A stretch of DNA of 64,000 nucleotides from Sphingomonas ginkgonis (GCF_003970925.1 NZ_RWJF01000001.1:242501-306500); one strand, 5' to 3'. Positions 26,634-36,632 are shown, numbered from the stretch's first letter. Numbers and translations are program-made. Notes: generated from the letters alone by a model not told the origin.

Positions 26634-27563
26634 CTACAGCTTCTCGGTCAGCTCCGGGACGATCTTGAACAGGTCGCCGACAAGGCCGACGTCCGCTACC
26701 TGGAAGATCGGGGCGTCCTCGTCCTTATTGATCGCGATGATCGTCTTAGAATCCTTCATCCCCGCGAGATGCTGGATCGCGCCGGAGATGCCGACCGCGA
26801 CATAAACCTGCGGGGCGACGATCTTGCCGGTCTGGCCGACCTGATAGTCGTTGGGCGCGTAGCCGGCGTCGACCGCCGCGCGGCTGGCGCCGACTGCGGC
26901 ACCGAGCTTGTCGGCGAGCGGATCGATCAACGAGTGGAACTGCTCGGAGGAACCGAGCGCCCGGCCACCCGAGACGATGATCGCCGCGCTGGTGAGCTCG
27001 GGCCGTTCGCTCTTCGAGGTCTCGGCCGACACGAACCTGGCCTTGCCGTCAGTGACGGCGGCCTCGATCGGCTGGACGCTCCCGCTGCCGCCCTCGGCCG
27101 CCACCTTCTCGAACGCGGTGGTGCGGACGGTGATGACCTTCTTGGCATCGCTCGAGCGCACCGTGGCGATCGCATTGCCGGCGTAGATCGGCCGCGTGAA
27201 CGTGTCCTCGCTCTCGACCGAGAGGATGTCGCTGACCTGCATGACGTCGAGCAGCGCGGCAACCCGCGGCGCGATGTTCTTGCCGGTGGTGGTGGAGGCC
27301 GTGAGGAAGGCGTCGTAGCCGTCCATCAGCCGGACCGCGACCGGCGCGACCGCCTCGGCGAGCGGATGCTCGAGCTCGGCGCCGCCGGCGACATGGACGG
27401 TGCCCACGCCGGCGATCTTCGCCGCGGCCTCGCCGACCGGGCCTACACCCGCGCCGGTGACCAGCAGGTCGACGTCGCCGAGCTTGGCGGCGGCGCCAAC
27501 GGTGGCGAGGGTCGCGTCCTTGATGGCGCCGCCCTCATGTTCGACCAGGACCAGAGTCTTCAC
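26634..27563 (-). CDS. etfA: Electron transfer flavoprotein subunit alpha
   Basis: 309 residues. With EtfB it carries electrons from acyl-CoA and other dehydrogenases to ETF-ubiquinone oxidoreductase. The C-terminal FAD-binding domain is intact ([44 protein letters not shown]). The GTG start overlaps the etfB stop by 4 bases, giving tight one-to-one expression. Confidence 0.96.
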   Translation of the reverse strand: MKTLVLVEHEGGAIKDATLATVGAAAKLGDVDLLVTGAGVGPVGEAAAKIAGVGTVHVAGGAELEHPLAEAVAPVAVRLMDGYDAFLTASTTTGKNIAPRVAALLDVMQVSDILSVESEDTFTRPIYAGNAIATVRSSDAKKVITVRTTAFEKVAAEGGSGSVQPIEAAVTDGKARFVSAETSKSERPELTSAAIIVSGGRALGSSEQFHSLIDPLADKLGAAVGASRAAVDAGYAPNDYQVGQTGKIVAPQVYVAVGISGAIQHLAGMKDSKTIIAINKDEDAPIFQVADVGLVGDLFKIVPELTEKL

Positions 27564-28309
27564 TTCGCCACTCCCATGCCCTTGAGGCGCTCGACCAGTT
27601 CGTCGACGCTCCCGACCTTGACCCCGCCCTGCCGCTTGGCCGGCTCGGCCACCTTCAGCGTCTCCAGCCGCGGGCTGACGTCGACGCCGTAATCGGCGGG
27701 CGTCTTCTGCGCGAGCGGCTTGGACTTGGCCTTCATGATGTTGGGCAGCGAGGCATAGCGCGGCTCGTTGAGGCGAAGGTCGGTGGTGACGATCGCCGGC
27801 AGCTGCAGCGCCACGGTCTCCAACCCGCCGTCGACCTCGCGGGTGACGTTGACGCTCTCGCCGTTGACCTCGACCTTGGACGCGAAGGTGCCCTGCGGCC
27901 AGCCCAGCAGCGCGGCGAGCATCTGCCCGGTCTGGTTCGAATCGTCGTCGATCGCCTGCTTGCCCAGCACCACCAGGCCGGGCTGCTCTTCCGCGGCGAC
28001 CTTGGCGAGCAGCTTGGCGACGGCGAGCGGCTCGACGTCGGCGTCGTTGGTGATGAGGATCGCGCGATCGGCGCCCATCGCGAGCGCGGTGCGGAGCGTC
28101 TCCTGCGCCTTCGCCGGTCCGATCGAGACAGCGACGATCTCGGTCGCGGCACCCTTCTCCTTGAGCCGAATCGCTTCCTCGACCGCGATCTCGTCGAATG
28201 GGTTCATGCTCATCTTGACGTTGGCGAGGTCGACCCCGCTCCCGTCCATCTTCACCCGCGGCTTGACGTTGTAGTCGATCACCCGCTTTACCGCGACCAG
28301 CACTTTCAT
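27560..28309 (-). CDS. etfB: Electron transfer flavoprotein subunit beta
   Basis: 249 residues. AMP-binding partner of EtfA. Starts [19 protein letters not shown], with [20 protein letters not shown] and the signature [20 protein letters not shown]. Located after the NTF2-like gene by 46 bases in the same operon as sucC. Confidence 0.96.
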   Translation of the reverse strand: MKVLVAVKRVIDYNVKPRVKMDGSGVDLANVKMSMNPFDEIAVEEAIRLKEKGAATEIVAVSIGPAKAQETLRTALAMGADRAILITNDADVEPLAVAKLLAKVAAEEQPGLVVLGKQAIDDDSNQTGQMLAALLGWPQGTFASKVEVNGESVNVTREVDGGLETVALQLPAIVTTDLRLNEPRYASLPNIMKAKSKPLAQKTPADYGVDVSPRLETLKVAEPAKRQGGVKVGSVDELVERLKGMGVAK

Positions 28310-28355
28310 CGGTTCACTCTCCTCCGGCCGCCCGGGCGTCCCGGCGGCGCTCCCT

Positions 28356-28760
28356 TCAGCTTCGCTTGAGGTCCGGCATTTCCCGGACGAACGTGTTGTG
28401 AAGCGCGACGATGCATGGCTCGCCGTCGCGGTCGTCGACGATCACGGACATCAACGCTTCGTGCGCGCCGGCCATCGGTCCCTCGGCGACGTCGAGGCTG
28501 GCCTTGACGTGCATCAGCGCCAGCCCGCCCAGGTCGCGCAGATCCTGGACCGAGAAGCGGTTCCGGCTGCCCTTGTAGACCGACTCGAAGATGCCCCGGT
28601 GCCCCGCCGCGATCTCGTCGCGGCCGCAAGCATGGTGGCCCAGCACGTTGACGAAGTCCGCTTGCGGCGAGAAGACCGCCGCGAAGGCGTCGCCGTCCCC
28701 GGCATTCCACGCCGCGGTCAGCGCGGCGCAGAGAGCATCGGCGGCGGCGCGGTCGATCAT
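28356..28760 (-). CDS. NTF2-like/SnoaL-type protein
   Basis: 134 residues. Cone-shaped NTF2-like alpha+beta fold (DUF4440/SgcJ type): [53 protein letters not shown]. Such proteins are enzymes or ligand-binding domains; no catalytic set can be assigned. It lies 4 bases after sucC and before etfB, so it is cotranscribed with central energy metabolism genes. Confidence 0.82.
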   Translation of the reverse strand: MIDRAAADALCAALTAAWNAGDGDAFAAVFSPQADFVNVLGHHACGRDEIAAGHRGIFESVYKGSRNRFSVQDLRDLGGLALMHVKASLDVAEGPMAGAHEALMSVIVDDRDGEPCIVALHNTFVREMPDLKRS

Positions 28761-28764
28761 CGGC

Positions 28765-29964
28765 TCAGGCGGCCTTCTTCACTTCCGCAACGATCTTCTG
28801 CGCGGCATCGCCGAGGTCGTTGGCGGCGACGATCGGCAGGCCCGAGTTGGCGAGGATGTCCTTGCCCTGCTGGACGTTAGTGCCTTCCAGCCGGACGACC
28901 AGCGGAACGTGGAGGTCGACTTCCTTGGCCGCCGCGACGATGCCTTCGGCGATTGTGTCGCAGCGCATGATCCCGCCGAAAATGTTGACGAGGATGCCCT
29001 TCACCGCCGGATCCGACAGGATGATCTTGAACGCCGCGGTGACCTTCTCCTTGTTGGCGCCGCCGCCGACGTCGAGGAAGTTGGCCGGGAAGGCGCCGTT
29101 CAGCTTGATGATGTCCATCGTCGCCATCGCGAGACCGGCGCCGTTGACCATGCAACCGATGTCGCCGTCGAGCTTGATGTAGGCGAGGTCGTACTTGGAC
29201 GCCTCGATCTCCATCGGGTCCTCCTCACTGAGGTCGCGCAGCTCGGCGAGGTCCTTGTGGCGGAACATGGCGTTCGAATCGAACCCGACCTTGGCGTCGA
29301 GGACCATCAGCTTGTCGTCGGCGGTCACCGCCAGCGGGTTGATCTCGATCTGCGAGGCGTCGGTGCCCTGGAAGGCGGCATAAACGCCGGCGAGCAGCTT
29401 GGCGCACTGCTTGGCGAGGTCGCCGCTGAGCCCGAGCGCCGCCGCCACGGCGCGGCCGTGGTGCGGCATCAGCCCAGTCGCCGGATCGATGGTGATCGTC
29501 TCGATCTTCTCCGGCGTGTCGTGGGCGACCGTCTCGATGTCCATTCCGCCCTCGGTCGAGGCGACGACCGCCACCCGGCCGGTTTCGCGGTCGACCAGCA
29601 GCGCGAGGTAGAATTCCTGGGCGATGTCGACGCCGTCGGTGATGTAGAGCCGTTCGACCTTCTTGCCCTCGGCGCCAGTCTGGACGGTAACCAGGGTCTT
29701 GCCGAGCATCTCCTCGGCGCTGGCTCGGACTTCCTCGACGCTCTTGGCCAGGCGGACGCCACCCTTGGCGTCAGGCCCGAGCTCCTTGAACTTGCCCTTG
29801 CCGCGGCCGCCGGCGTGGATCTGCGCCTTGACCACCCACAGCGGTCCGGGGAGCTGCTTCGCGGCCTCGACTGCCTCGTCGGCGCTCATCGCGGCATGAC
29901 CGGCGGGGACCGGCACGCCGAACTTCGCGAGCAGTTCCTTGGCCTGATATTCGTGAATGTTCAT
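28765..29964 (-). CDS. sucC: Succinyl-CoA ligase subunit beta
   Basis: 399 residues. Nucleotide-binding subunit of the TCA-cycle enzyme that makes ATP or GTP from succinyl-CoA. ATP-grasp fold: [74 protein letters not shown] lies 6 bases before the ATG. The alpha-subunit gene sucD, usually next to sucC, is absent from its flank; instead it leads NTF2-etfB-etfA. Confidence 0.96.
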   Translation of the reverse strand: MNIHEYQAKELLAKFGVPVPAGHAAMSADEAVEAAKQLPGPLWVVKAQIHAGGRGKGKFKELGPDAKGGVRLAKSVEEVRASAEEMLGKTLVTVQTGAEGKKVERLYITDGVDIAQEFYLALLVDRETGRVAVVASTEGGMDIETVAHDTPEKIETITIDPATGLMPHHGRAVAAALGLSGDLAKQCAKLLAGVYAAFQGTDASQIEINPLAVTADDKLMVLDAKVGFDSNAMFRHKDLAELRDLSEEDPMEIEASKYDLAYIKLDGDIGCMVNGAGLAMATMDIIKLNGAFPANFLDVGGGANKEKVTAAFKIILSDPAVKGILVNIFGGIMRCDTIAEGIVAAAKEVDLHVPLVVRLEGTNVQQGKDILANSGLPIVAANDLGDAAQKIVAEVKKAA

Positions 29965-30034
29965 GGGAGCTTCCTATGGCTTTGCGCGGCCCTAAAGCAT
30001 GACTCCGCCGCGCTGCCAAGTTAGAGAGCACTTC

Positions 30035-31117
30035 GTGAGCGATCCCGCCGCGCCCGTCCGCAAGATCATCCATGTCGACATGGACGCCTTCTACGCCAGC
30101 GTCGAGCAGCGTGACGATCCCGCGCTGCGCGGGCTCCCGGTCGCGGTCGGCGGGGGCCACCGCGGCGTCGTCGCGGCCGCCAGCTACGAGGCGCGCAAGT
30201 TCGGCGTCCGCTCGGCCATGCCGTCCGTCACCGCGCGGCGGCGCTGCCCCGACCTCGTCTTCGTCAAGCCGCGGTTCGACGCCTACAAGGCGGTCAGCCG
30301 GCAGATCCGCGACATCTTCGCCGACTATACCGACCTGATCGAGCCGCTGAGCCTCGACGAGGCCTACCTCGACGTGACCGAGGACCGCCACGGGCTCGGC
30401 TCGGCCCGAGCCATCGCCGAGCAGATCCGCGCGCGAATCCGGTCCGAAACGGGTCTGACCGCCTCGGCGGGGGTCAGCTACTGCAAGTTCGTCGCCAAGC
30501 TTGCGTCGGACCAGAACAAGCCCGACGGTCTGTGCGTCATCACCCCGGCACAGGCCGCGCGCTACATCGCCTCGCTGCCGGTCAGCCGCTTCCACGGGGT
30601 CGGCCCGCGAACCGCGGAGAAGCTGCAGCGGATGGGCGTCCACACCGGCGCCGACCTCGCCGCGCTGAGCCTCGCGGAACTGGAAGGCCGCTTCGGCAGC
30701 TCGGGCCACTGGTATTTCCGCATCTCGCGCGGGATCGACGACCGACCGGTCCGCGCCAACCGCGAAGCCAAGTCGGTCAGCGCCGAGCGGACGTTCGACA
30801 GCGATCTCCACGACCGCGCGGCGCTGCTTGAACAGCTCGAGCGCGTCGCGGGCCTGGCCTGGACGCGCATCGAGCGGGCGCAGGCGCTCGGCCGGACGGT
30901 GACGCTCAAGATCAAGTTCAGCGACTTCCGCTCGATCACCCGTTCGCGCAGCTTCGTGGTGCCGATCGAGGACGAGGCGGGGTTTGCGGCGGTGGGCCGC
31001 TCGCTGCTCGAGGCCGAGCTCCCCGTTCCACTGGGCGTTCGGCTGCTAGGCCTTGGAATCGCTAGTTTAACACCGAGCAATAAATCACTACCGATCCAAC
31101 TCGGACTGGCAATTTGA
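30035..31117 (+). CDS. dinB: DNA polymerase IV (Y-family)
   Basis: About 360 residues. Error-prone translesion polymerase. Catalytic carboxylates in VDMDAFYASVEQRDD and SLDEAYLDVTEDRHG. Thumb region with GVGPRTAEKLQRMG, and little-finger domain up to the LGLGIASL segment. The start chosen is the GTG giving VSDPAAPVRK, with AGAGAG about 7 bases upstream; an ATG at 29999 lacks a ribosome site. No LexA-box (GAAC-N7-GTTC type) is seen upstream, so SOS control is not supported here. Confidence 0.94.
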   Translation: MSDPAAPVRKIIHVDMDAFYASVEQRDDPALRGLPVAVGGGHRGVVAAASYEARKFGVRSAMPSVTARRRCPDLVFVKPRFDAYKAVSRQIRDIFADYTDLIEPLSLDEAYLDVTEDRHGLGSARAIAEQIRARIRSETGLTASAGVSYCKFVAKLASDQNKPDGLCVITPAQAARYIASLPVSRFHGVGPRTAEKLQRMGVHTGADLAALSLAELEGRFGSSGHWYFRISRGIDDRPVRANREAKSVSAERTFDSDLHDRAALLEQLERVAGLAWTRIERAQALGRTVTLKIKFSDFRSITRSRSFVVPIEDEAGFAAVGRSLLEAELPVPLGVRLLGLGIASLTPSNKSLPIQLGLAI

Positions 31118-31277
31118 TGACACCCGTGCTACATGGCGAAGAGAGGATCATGCGCTGCTCGGCGTGATTCCGTTCACTTGCACGATTTGAAGAGGATCGA
31201 TTCACGGCCGCAGACCGACTTGGGGGGCGCTGCAGCTGGGAGAATCCACTTATCCTCGACATTAGGAAGGTAGCAGA

Positions 31278-31817
31278 ATGGCAGCGAAGGCGTTGAACTT
31301 CGACGTTGGCGACTATGTTGTTTACCCCAAGCACGGCGTCGGACGCGTCGTCGAACTGCAAAGCACCGAAATCGCCGGCACCCGCCTGGACCTCTATGTC
31401 CTGCGGTTCGAGAAGGAGAAGATGACCCTCCGCGTTCCCGTCACCAAGGCGGACTCGGTGGGCATGCGCAAGCTGTCGTCGGACAAGACGATGAAGGACG
31501 CGCTCGAGACCCTCAAGGGCAAGCCCAAGGTGAAACGCACCATGTGGTCGCGCCGCGCCCAGGAATATGAGGCGAAGATCAACTCGGGCGACCTGACCTC
31601 GATCGCCGAGGTGGTCCGCGACCTGTTCCGCCCCGACGACGCCCCGGAGCAGAGCTATTCGGAGCGGCAGATCTTCGAGGCCGCCTCGTCGCGTCTGGCC
31701 CGCGAGCTCGGCGCGATGGAAGGACTCGACGAAAAGGGCGCGCTCGCCAAGCTCCTCGAGATCCTCAACAAGGCCGCGCTGATCCATCACAAGAAGGACG
31801 TGGTCGAGGAGGCCTGA
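31278..31817 (+). CDS. carD: CarD/CdnL-family transcriptional regulator
   Basis: 179 residues. Binds RNA polymerase beta and stabilises open complexes at rRNA and housekeeping promoters. N-terminal RNAP-interaction domain: NFDVGDYVVYPKHGVGRVVE, LYVLRFEKEKMTLRVPV. The C-terminal helical DNA-binding part follows from about residue 70 (MWSRRAQEYEAKINSGDL). AGGAAGG lies 7 bases before the ATG. A 160-base leader separates it from dinB, so it has its own promoter; a terminator follows. Confidence 0.95.
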   Translation: MAAKALNFDVGDYVVYPKHGVGRVVELQSTEIAGTRLDLYVLRFEKEKMTLRVPVTKADSVGMRKLSSDKTMKDALETLKGKPKVKRTMWSRRAQEYEAKINSGDLTSIAEVVRDLFRPDDAPEQSYSERQIFEAASSRLARELGAMEGLDEKGALAKLLEILNKAALIHHKKDVVEEA

Positions 31818-31841
31818 CACCTTCGCCGCACGGCAACCAGG

Positions 31842-31870
31842 AAAGGGCGCTCCGCTTGGGGCGCCCTTTT
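31842..31870 (+). terminator. Rho-independent terminator of carD
   Basis: AAAGGGCGC / GCGCCCTTT stem extended by CC:GG pairs, ending in TTTTCGTTTC, 25 bases after the carD stop. Confidence 0.85.
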
Positions 31871-31935
31871 CGTTTCAGGGTTGCACGACCTTGATCCCTG
31901 CTGTATTGTTTGCATAACACAGTGGGAGAATGACT

Positions 31936-32661
31936 ATGCGTCTGGTTGCCATCCTGCTCGCGTCGGCGACGCTTGCCTCGTGCGGGGTCGTCACGGCCAA
32001 GGACGCGGGGCCGACCGCCACCCGCAACTATGCCATCGGTGGGTTCGAGAAGATTGAGGTCGCTGGCCCTTACGACGTGGCCGTAACCAGCGGCGGCCAG
32101 CCCTCGGTGCGCGCGACCGGCGGCTCCAACCGGCTCGACGAGCTCGTCGTCGAGGTCGAGGACGGTACGCTCAAGATCCACCCCAAGTCTCACAGCGGGA
32201 TCAGCTGGGCCTGGGGTGGTCATTCGAACGGCACGGTCCGCATCGACGTCAGCGCCCCGGACGGGCTGCGCGAGGCGATGCTGGCCGGCTCGGGCGGGAT
32301 GCAGATCGACAAGGTTCAGGCGCCGAGCTTCAGCGGCAGCGTCGCCGGCTCGGGCAGCCTCCAGCTGGCGCAGCTCGCCGCGCAGGACGTCTCCTTCTCC
32401 ATCGCGGGGTCGGGGGGGATCCGCGCCAACGGCGGGACGGCGACCCGCAGCAAATATGAGATCGCGGGCTCGGGCGACATTCAGGCGAGCGGGATGCGCG
32501 CGCAGGACGCCAAGGTCGAGATCGCCGGCAGCGGCAGCGTCGCCGCCCACGCCACCGCCACCGCCAAGGTCGAGATTCTCGGCTCGGGAGACGTGACGAT
32601 CAGCGGCGGGGCGCGCTGCGAGATCGAGAAGCACGGCTCGGGCGACGTGCGCTGCTCCTAG
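31936..32661 (+). CDS. GIN-domain lipoprotein (DUF2807)
   Basis: 241 residues. Signal peptide with lipobox LASC (MRLVAILLASATLASCG), so a predicted outer-membrane or periplasmic lipoprotein. The start ATG at 31936 has GGGAG 7 bases upstream; the ATG at 31930 is too close to it. The body is a repetitive beta-solenoid: YAIGGFEKIEVAGPYDVAV, then repeated [A/L]GSG[S/D/G] turns at roughly 19-residue steps. The head-GIN family has no proven function. Followed 34 bases later by a paralogue. Confidence 0.88.
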   Translation: MRLVAILLASATLASCGVVTAKDAGPTATRNYAIGGFEKIEVAGPYDVAVTSGGQPSVRATGGSNRLDELVVEVEDGTLKIHPKSHSGISWAWGGHSNGTVRIDVSAPDGLREAMLAGSGGMQIDKVQAPSFSGSVAGSGSLQLAQLAAQDVSFSIAGSGGIRANGGTATRSKYEIAGSGDIQASGMRAQDAKVEIAGSGSVAAHATATAKVEILGSGDVTISGGARCEIEKHGSGDVRCS

Positions 32662-32695
32662 TGACTTGTTAACCACGGCAGGCGAGAGTGCGGCC

Positions 32696-33400
32696 ATGCG
32701 CCGCCTCCTCCCGCTCGTCGTCCTCGCCGCCACGCTGGCCGCGGCTCCTGCCGCCGCCGCCGTGCGCAGCTTTACCGTCACCGGCTTCGACCGGGTCCGC
32801 ATCGACGGGCCGTACCGGGTCAGCTTGGTCACTGGCGTGTCGCCGTTCGCGCGGGCTAGCGGCAATTCCGCCGCGCTCGACGGGGTAACGGTCGAGGTCC
32901 AGGGCACGACCCTCTACGTCCGGCCCAACCCGAGCGCCTATGGGGGCTACCCGGGCGAGTATCGCGGCCCGGTCGAGATCAGCGTCGGCACGCACGACCT
33001 CGGTCAGCTGTGGATCAACGGCTCCGGGAGCGCGGACGTGCAGCGCGTCGGCGGCCTCAAGTTCAACCTCTCGGTCCAGGGCTCGGGTTCCGCCAGCATC
33101 GCCGCAGCCGACGTCGACCAGCTCGTCGTCGGGATTGCCGGGACCGCGTCGGCGCGGATGGGCGGCAAGGCCCGCAGCGCCAACATCTATGTCCGCGGCA
33201 CCTCCTCGTTCGACGGCAGGGGCCTGGCCACGACGGACTCGCGGGTCGTCGCCGAGGGGCCCGCCACGGTCGCGCTTCAGGTCGTCAACAGTGCCAAGGT
33301 CAACGCGCTCGGCGCGTCGGTCGTCAGCCTGTCGGGCCACCCTGCGTGCGAGCTGCACGTCGAGGGCTCGGCTACGGTCGAGGGCTGCAAGGCCCGCTAG
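32696..33400 (+). CDS. Secreted GIN-domain protein (DUF2807 paralogue)
   Basis: About 234 residues. Signal peptide MRRLLPLVVLAATLAAAPAA without a lipobox cysteine, so secreted or periplasmic rather than lipidated. Conserved opening FTVTGFDRVRIDGPYRVSLV matches the preceding gene, with WINGSGSADV and VQGSGSASIAAADVDQL turns. The two genes look like a tandem duplication with different membrane fates. It overlaps the convergent DUF1489 gene by CTAG. Confidence 0.87.
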   Translation: MRRLLPLVVLAATLAAAPAAAAVRSFTVTGFDRVRIDGPYRVSLVTGVSPFARASGNSAALDGVTVEVQGTTLYVRPNPSAYGGYPGEYRGPVEISVGTHDLGQLWINGSGSADVQRVGGLKFNLSVQGSGSASIAAADVDQLVVGIAGTASARMGGKARSANIYVRGTSSFDGRGLATTDSRVVAEGPATVALQVVNSAKVNALGASVVSLSGHPACELHVEGSATVEGCKAR

Positions 33401-33801
33401 AGCAGCGCCAGGCTGACCAGCTTACCGTAGAGCCGCGGCGGGAGCGCGGCGAGGCCGCTGTCGTCATTCGCGCCGGGCTGCGGCGCGTCCTCGTCCTTGA
33501 GATAGCGCCAGCCCTGGTGCGCGCGCATCGGCGCCGGCGGCACGCCTTGCAGGGTCGGATCGCACAGGATGTTGATCCGACCGTCCTCGCGATCCTCGAA
33601 GCCGAGGATTTCCTGCCGGCCGATCAGCCGATGCTGGACGATCCAGTAGATGCAGCCGCCGACCAGTTCGGCGCAGCGCTTGGGCCGCATCCGGGTGACG
33701 ATCTTCACCACCTCGCCCTCGCGGCGCGAATCGAGCCGGCGGGCGAGCGACTCGAGATCCCGGCAGGCGATCGCGACCTTGCTAAGGTGAAGTGCTGACA
33801 C
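33397..33801 (-). CDS. DUF1489 family protein
   Basis: 134 residues. Matches the alphaproteobacterial DUF1489 family by the RMRPKRCAELVGGCIYWIV, GRQEILGFE and MRAHQGWRYLKDEDAP segments. No signal or membrane segment. Function unknown. Lies 40 bases after mgtE in the same direction, probably one operon. Confidence 0.85.
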   Translation of the reverse strand: MSALHLSKVAIACRDLESLARRLDSRREGEVVKIVTRMRPKRCAELVGGCIYWIVQHRLIGRQEILGFEDREDGRINILCDPTLQGVPPAPMRAHQGWRYLKDEDAPQPGANDDSGLAALPPRLYGKLVSLALL

Positions 33802-33841
33802 CTCGCTTCAATGCCGCAAAAAGCGGCCGCTTTGCAAGCGC

Positions 33842-35275
33842 TTAGCTGCCGAGCCCGACCAGCGCAGCAAGCCCGAGAAAGCTGAAGAAGCCCATCACGT
33901 CGGTGGCCATGGTGACGAACACCGCGGATGAGACGGCGGGATCGATCTTCATTCGGTCGAGCGCCACCGGGACCATGATCCCGGCCAGCCCGGCGACGAG
34001 ATTGTTGATGATCATCGCCGTTCCCATCACCGAGCCGAGCAGCGGATTTGCGTAGACGAGCGCGACCCCGGTGCCGATCAGCAGCCCCAGCGAGAGGCCG
34101 TTGGCGAGCGCGATCTTGAGCTCGCGGGCGATCATCCGGACCGTGTTGGAGCTGGTCAGCTGGTTGGTGGCGAGCGCCCGGACCACCACCGCGAGCGTCT
34201 GCGTGCCCGCGTTCCCGCCCATGCCGGAGACGATCGGCATCAGCACCGCGAGCAGCGCCAGCCGGCTGATCTCGCCCTGGAACAGGCCGACCACGCTCGC
34301 CGCGACGATCGCGGTGCCGAGATTGATGATCAGCCAGGTCAGCCGGGTGCGGACGGCGAAACGGACCGGCTCGTTGATGTCGCCGTCGCCCGCGCCGGAC
34401 AGCAGCAGCACATCCTCGCCCGCTTCCTCCTGGATGATGTGGACGATGTCGTCGACGGTAATCATCCCGACCAGCCGGCCCGACTTGTCGACCACCGCCG
34501 CGGACACCAGCGCATATTTCTGGAAGCGGAGCGCCACGTCCTCCTGGTCCATGTCGACCGGGATCAGCGTCTGTTCGCGTGCCATGATCTCGGCGACCGG
34601 CACCTCGCGCCGCGTACGCAGGATGGCCGACAGCTTGCACGTCCCGACCGGGTGGTGCCTCGGCCCGACCACGAAGACTTCCCAGAAGTCGTCGGCGAGC
34701 TGCTCGCCCGAGCGGAGATAGTCGATGACCTGGCCGACGTCCCAATGCTCGGGCACCGCGATCAGCTCGCGCTGCATCAGGCGGCCGGCGGACTCCTCGG
34801 GGTAGGTCAGCGCCTCCTCGATCGCGGCGCGATCGTCGGGCTCCATCGCGCGCAGCACTGCGCGCTGCTCGTCCTCCTCGAGATCCTCGAGGATCGCCAC
34901 CGCGTCGTCGGTGTCGAGCTGGCCGGCGAGATCTGCGACCTGCTCGGGCGCCATCTCGTCGATCAGCGTCTCGCGGACATAGTCGTTGAGCTCGGCGACC
35001 ACGTCGGCGTCGACGATCCCAGCCAGTGCCGCGACCAGCCCGTCGCGCTCGTCGACCCGGGCGAGTTCGATCAGGTCGGCGACATCGGCCGGGTGGAGCG
35101 GCGCGACCCGCGCGCGCGCGGCCTCGTTGTCCCCGGCCTCGACGAGGTCGAGCACCTCGCTGACGAACTCGGGCCGGAGCCGGTCGTCGCTGTCGTGGAT
35201 GAGGTCGACTTCAGGCGGGGCGACGGCGACGTTGTCGTCGGGCGTGGCGGTCGCGACCCTTTCCAGTTCGCTCAT
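33842..35275 (-). CDS. mgtE: Magnesium transporter MgtE
   Basis: 477 residues. Mg2+ channel of the inner membrane gated by cytosolic Mg2+. An N-terminal helical domain (LHPADVADLIELARVDERDG) precedes two CBS domains (about 155-275, with LMQRELIAVPEHWDVGQVI and VSAAVVDKSGRLVGMITVDD). Five C-terminal membrane helices follow (LLAVLMPIVSGMGGNAGTQT is the conserved signature). No magnesium riboswitch is evident in the 112-base divergent gap. Confidence 0.95.
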   Translation of the reverse strand: MSELERVATATPDDNVAVAPPEVDLIHDSDDRLRPEFVSEVLDLVEAGDNEAARARVAPLHPADVADLIELARVDERDGLVAALAGIVDADVVAELNDYVRETLIDEMAPEQVADLAGQLDTDDAVAILEDLEEDEQRAVLRAMEPDDRAAIEEALTYPEESAGRLMQRELIAVPEHWDVGQVIDYLRSGEQLADDFWEVFVVGPRHHPVGTCKLSAILRTRREVPVAEIMAREQTLIPVDMDQEDVALRFQKYALVSAAVVDKSGRLVGMITVDDIVHIIQEEAGEDVLLLSGAGDGDINEPVRFAVRTRLTWLIINLGTAIVAASVVGLFQGEISRLALLAVLMPIVSGMGGNAGTQTLAVVVRALATNQLTSSNTVRMIARELKIALANGLSLGLLIGTGVALVYANPLLGSVMGTAMIINNLVAGLAGIMVPVALDRMKIDPAVSSAVFVTMATDVMGFFSFLGLAALVGLGS

Positions 35276-35387
35276 CTGCCTGACCCCTCGCCGACCCGAG
35301 CGGCCCTCCTATGGCCGCGCCCGCTCTGGCGCAAGGCGAAGGGCCGCCCTACATGCGCCCCGTTCCCATTTCACCGGAGATGATCCC

Positions 35388-35846
35388 ATGGCCGACGCGC
35401 CGCAGACGCTGACCCTCACTCTTTCGACCGGTGGCGACGTCGTCATTCGGCTTCGCCCCGACCTCGCGCCGGGCCATGTCGAGCGGATCACCAGCCTCGC
35501 CAACGAGGGCTTCTACGACGGCGTCCTGTTCCACCGGGTCATCCCCGGCTTCATGGCGCAGGGCGGCGACCCGACCGGCACTGGCAGCGGCGGCTCCAAG
35601 CTCCCCGACCTCCAGGCCGAGTTCAACAACGAGCCGCACGTCCGCGGCACCTGCTCGATGGCCCGCACCAGCTATCCGCACAGCGCGAACAGCCAGTTCT
35701 TCATCTGCTTCGACGACGCGCGCTTCCTCGACAAGCAGTACACCGTGTGGGGCAATGTCGAGAGCGGCATGGAGCATGTCGACGCGCTGCCCAAGGGTGA
35801 GCCGCCGGCCAACCCGGGCAAGATCGAGAAGGCCACCGTCGCTTGA
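35388..35846 (+). CDS. ppiB: Cyclophilin-type peptidyl-prolyl isomerase
   Basis: 152 residues, cytosolic (no signal peptide). Catalytic residues in VLFHRVIPGFMAQGGDPTG (Arg, Phe, Met, Gln) and SMARTSYPHSANSQFFICF. The start is chosen at the ATG with GGAG 8 bases upstream, giving the canonical short bacterial cyclophilin; longer frames upstream are spurious. Stop overlaps the next start (TGATG). Confidence 0.94.
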   Translation: MADAPQTLTLTLSTGGDVVIRLRPDLAPGHVERITSLANEGFYDGVLFHRVIPGFMAQGGDPTGTGSGGSKLPDLQAEFNNEPHVRGTCSMARTSYPHSANSQFFICFDDARFLDKQYTVWGNVESGMEHVDALPKGEPPANPGKIEKATVA

Positions 35847-36601
35847 TGAGGCCGGTCACGCTGATCACCGGCGCGTCTGCCGGGCTCGGCGTAGACTTCG
35901 CGCGCCAGCTCGGCGCCAGGGGTCACACCCTGGTGCTGGCGGCGCGCCGGATCGACCGGCTCCGCGCGCTGGCGGCCGAGCTGGGCAACGCTCGGCCGGT
36001 CGCCATCGACCTGTCGGAACCGCGCGCGGCGGAGCGGCTGCTCGCCGATCTCGCGGTACACGGCGAGCATGTCGACTGGCTGGTCAACAATGCCGGGTTC
36101 GGGCTGACCGGGCGGGTCGCCGAGCAGGACGGCGCGCGCCTGCGCCAGATGATCGACCTCAACTGCGGGGCGCTGACCGAGCTCGCCCATGCGGTGCTGC
36201 CGGGCATGATCGAGCGGCGGGGCGGAGCGATCCTCAACGTCGCCTCGACCGCCGCCTTTCAGCCGGGCCCCGGAATGGCGGTCTACTTCGCGACCAAGGC
36301 TTTCGTCCTCAGCTTCACCGAGGCGCTCCACGAGGAAGTCCGGCCGCACGGGATCAAGGTCAGCGCGTTGTGCCCCGGGCCGACCCGGACCGAGTTCGGC
36401 GATGTCGCCGGGTTCCGTGGCAACGGGTTGAGCGAGCGGCTGTCGGCTGACAGCGCTTCGGTGGTGAAAGCCGGGATCGAAGGGCTGGAGAAGAACCGCG
36501 CCGTCGTCATCCCGGGCGCGGCCAACAAGCTCGGCGCGCAGGGCCATCGGCTGCTGCCGCGCGGTGCGCTGCGGCGGATCGCCGGCAGCATCAAGCTGTA
36601 G
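35846..36601 (+). CDS. Short-chain dehydrogenase/reductase
   Basis: 251 residues. Rossmann NAD(P)-binding start TLITGASAGLGVDFARQLG, LVNNAGFGLTG, catalytic Ser in NVASTAAFQPGPGM, and catalytic Tyr/Lys in VYFATKAFVLSFTEALHEE. The family oxidises or reduces alcohols/ketones; the RPHGIKVSALCPGPTRTEF form is typical of classical SDRs of unknown substrate. Coupled to the cyclophilin gene. Confidence 0.92.
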   Translation: MRPVTLITGASAGLGVDFARQLGARGHTLVLAARRIDRLRALAAELGNARPVAIDLSEPRAAERLLADLAVHGEHVDWLVNNAGFGLTGRVAEQDGARLRQMIDLNCGALTELAHAVLPGMIERRGGAILNVASTAAFQPGPGMAVYFATKAFVLSFTEALHEEVRPHGIKVSALCPGPTRTEFGDVAGFRGNGLSERLSADSASVVKAGIEGLEKNRAVVIPGAANKLGAQGHRLLPRGALRRIAGSIKL

Positions 36602-36606
36602 CGAAA

Positions 36607-36632
36607 GGGAGCGGACCTGCCCGTCCGCCCCC
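36607..36632. terminator. Possible bidirectional terminator
   Basis: 10-bp inverted repeat with one mismatch (GGGAGCGGAC / GTCCGCCCCC) and a 6-base loop between convergent genes. T-tracts are short, so efficiency is uncertain. Confidence 0.45.

Noticed and set aside
29965..30034. Possible LexA box before dinB
   Set aside because: No GAAC-N7-GTTC or GTTC-N7-GTTC spacing found in the short leader.
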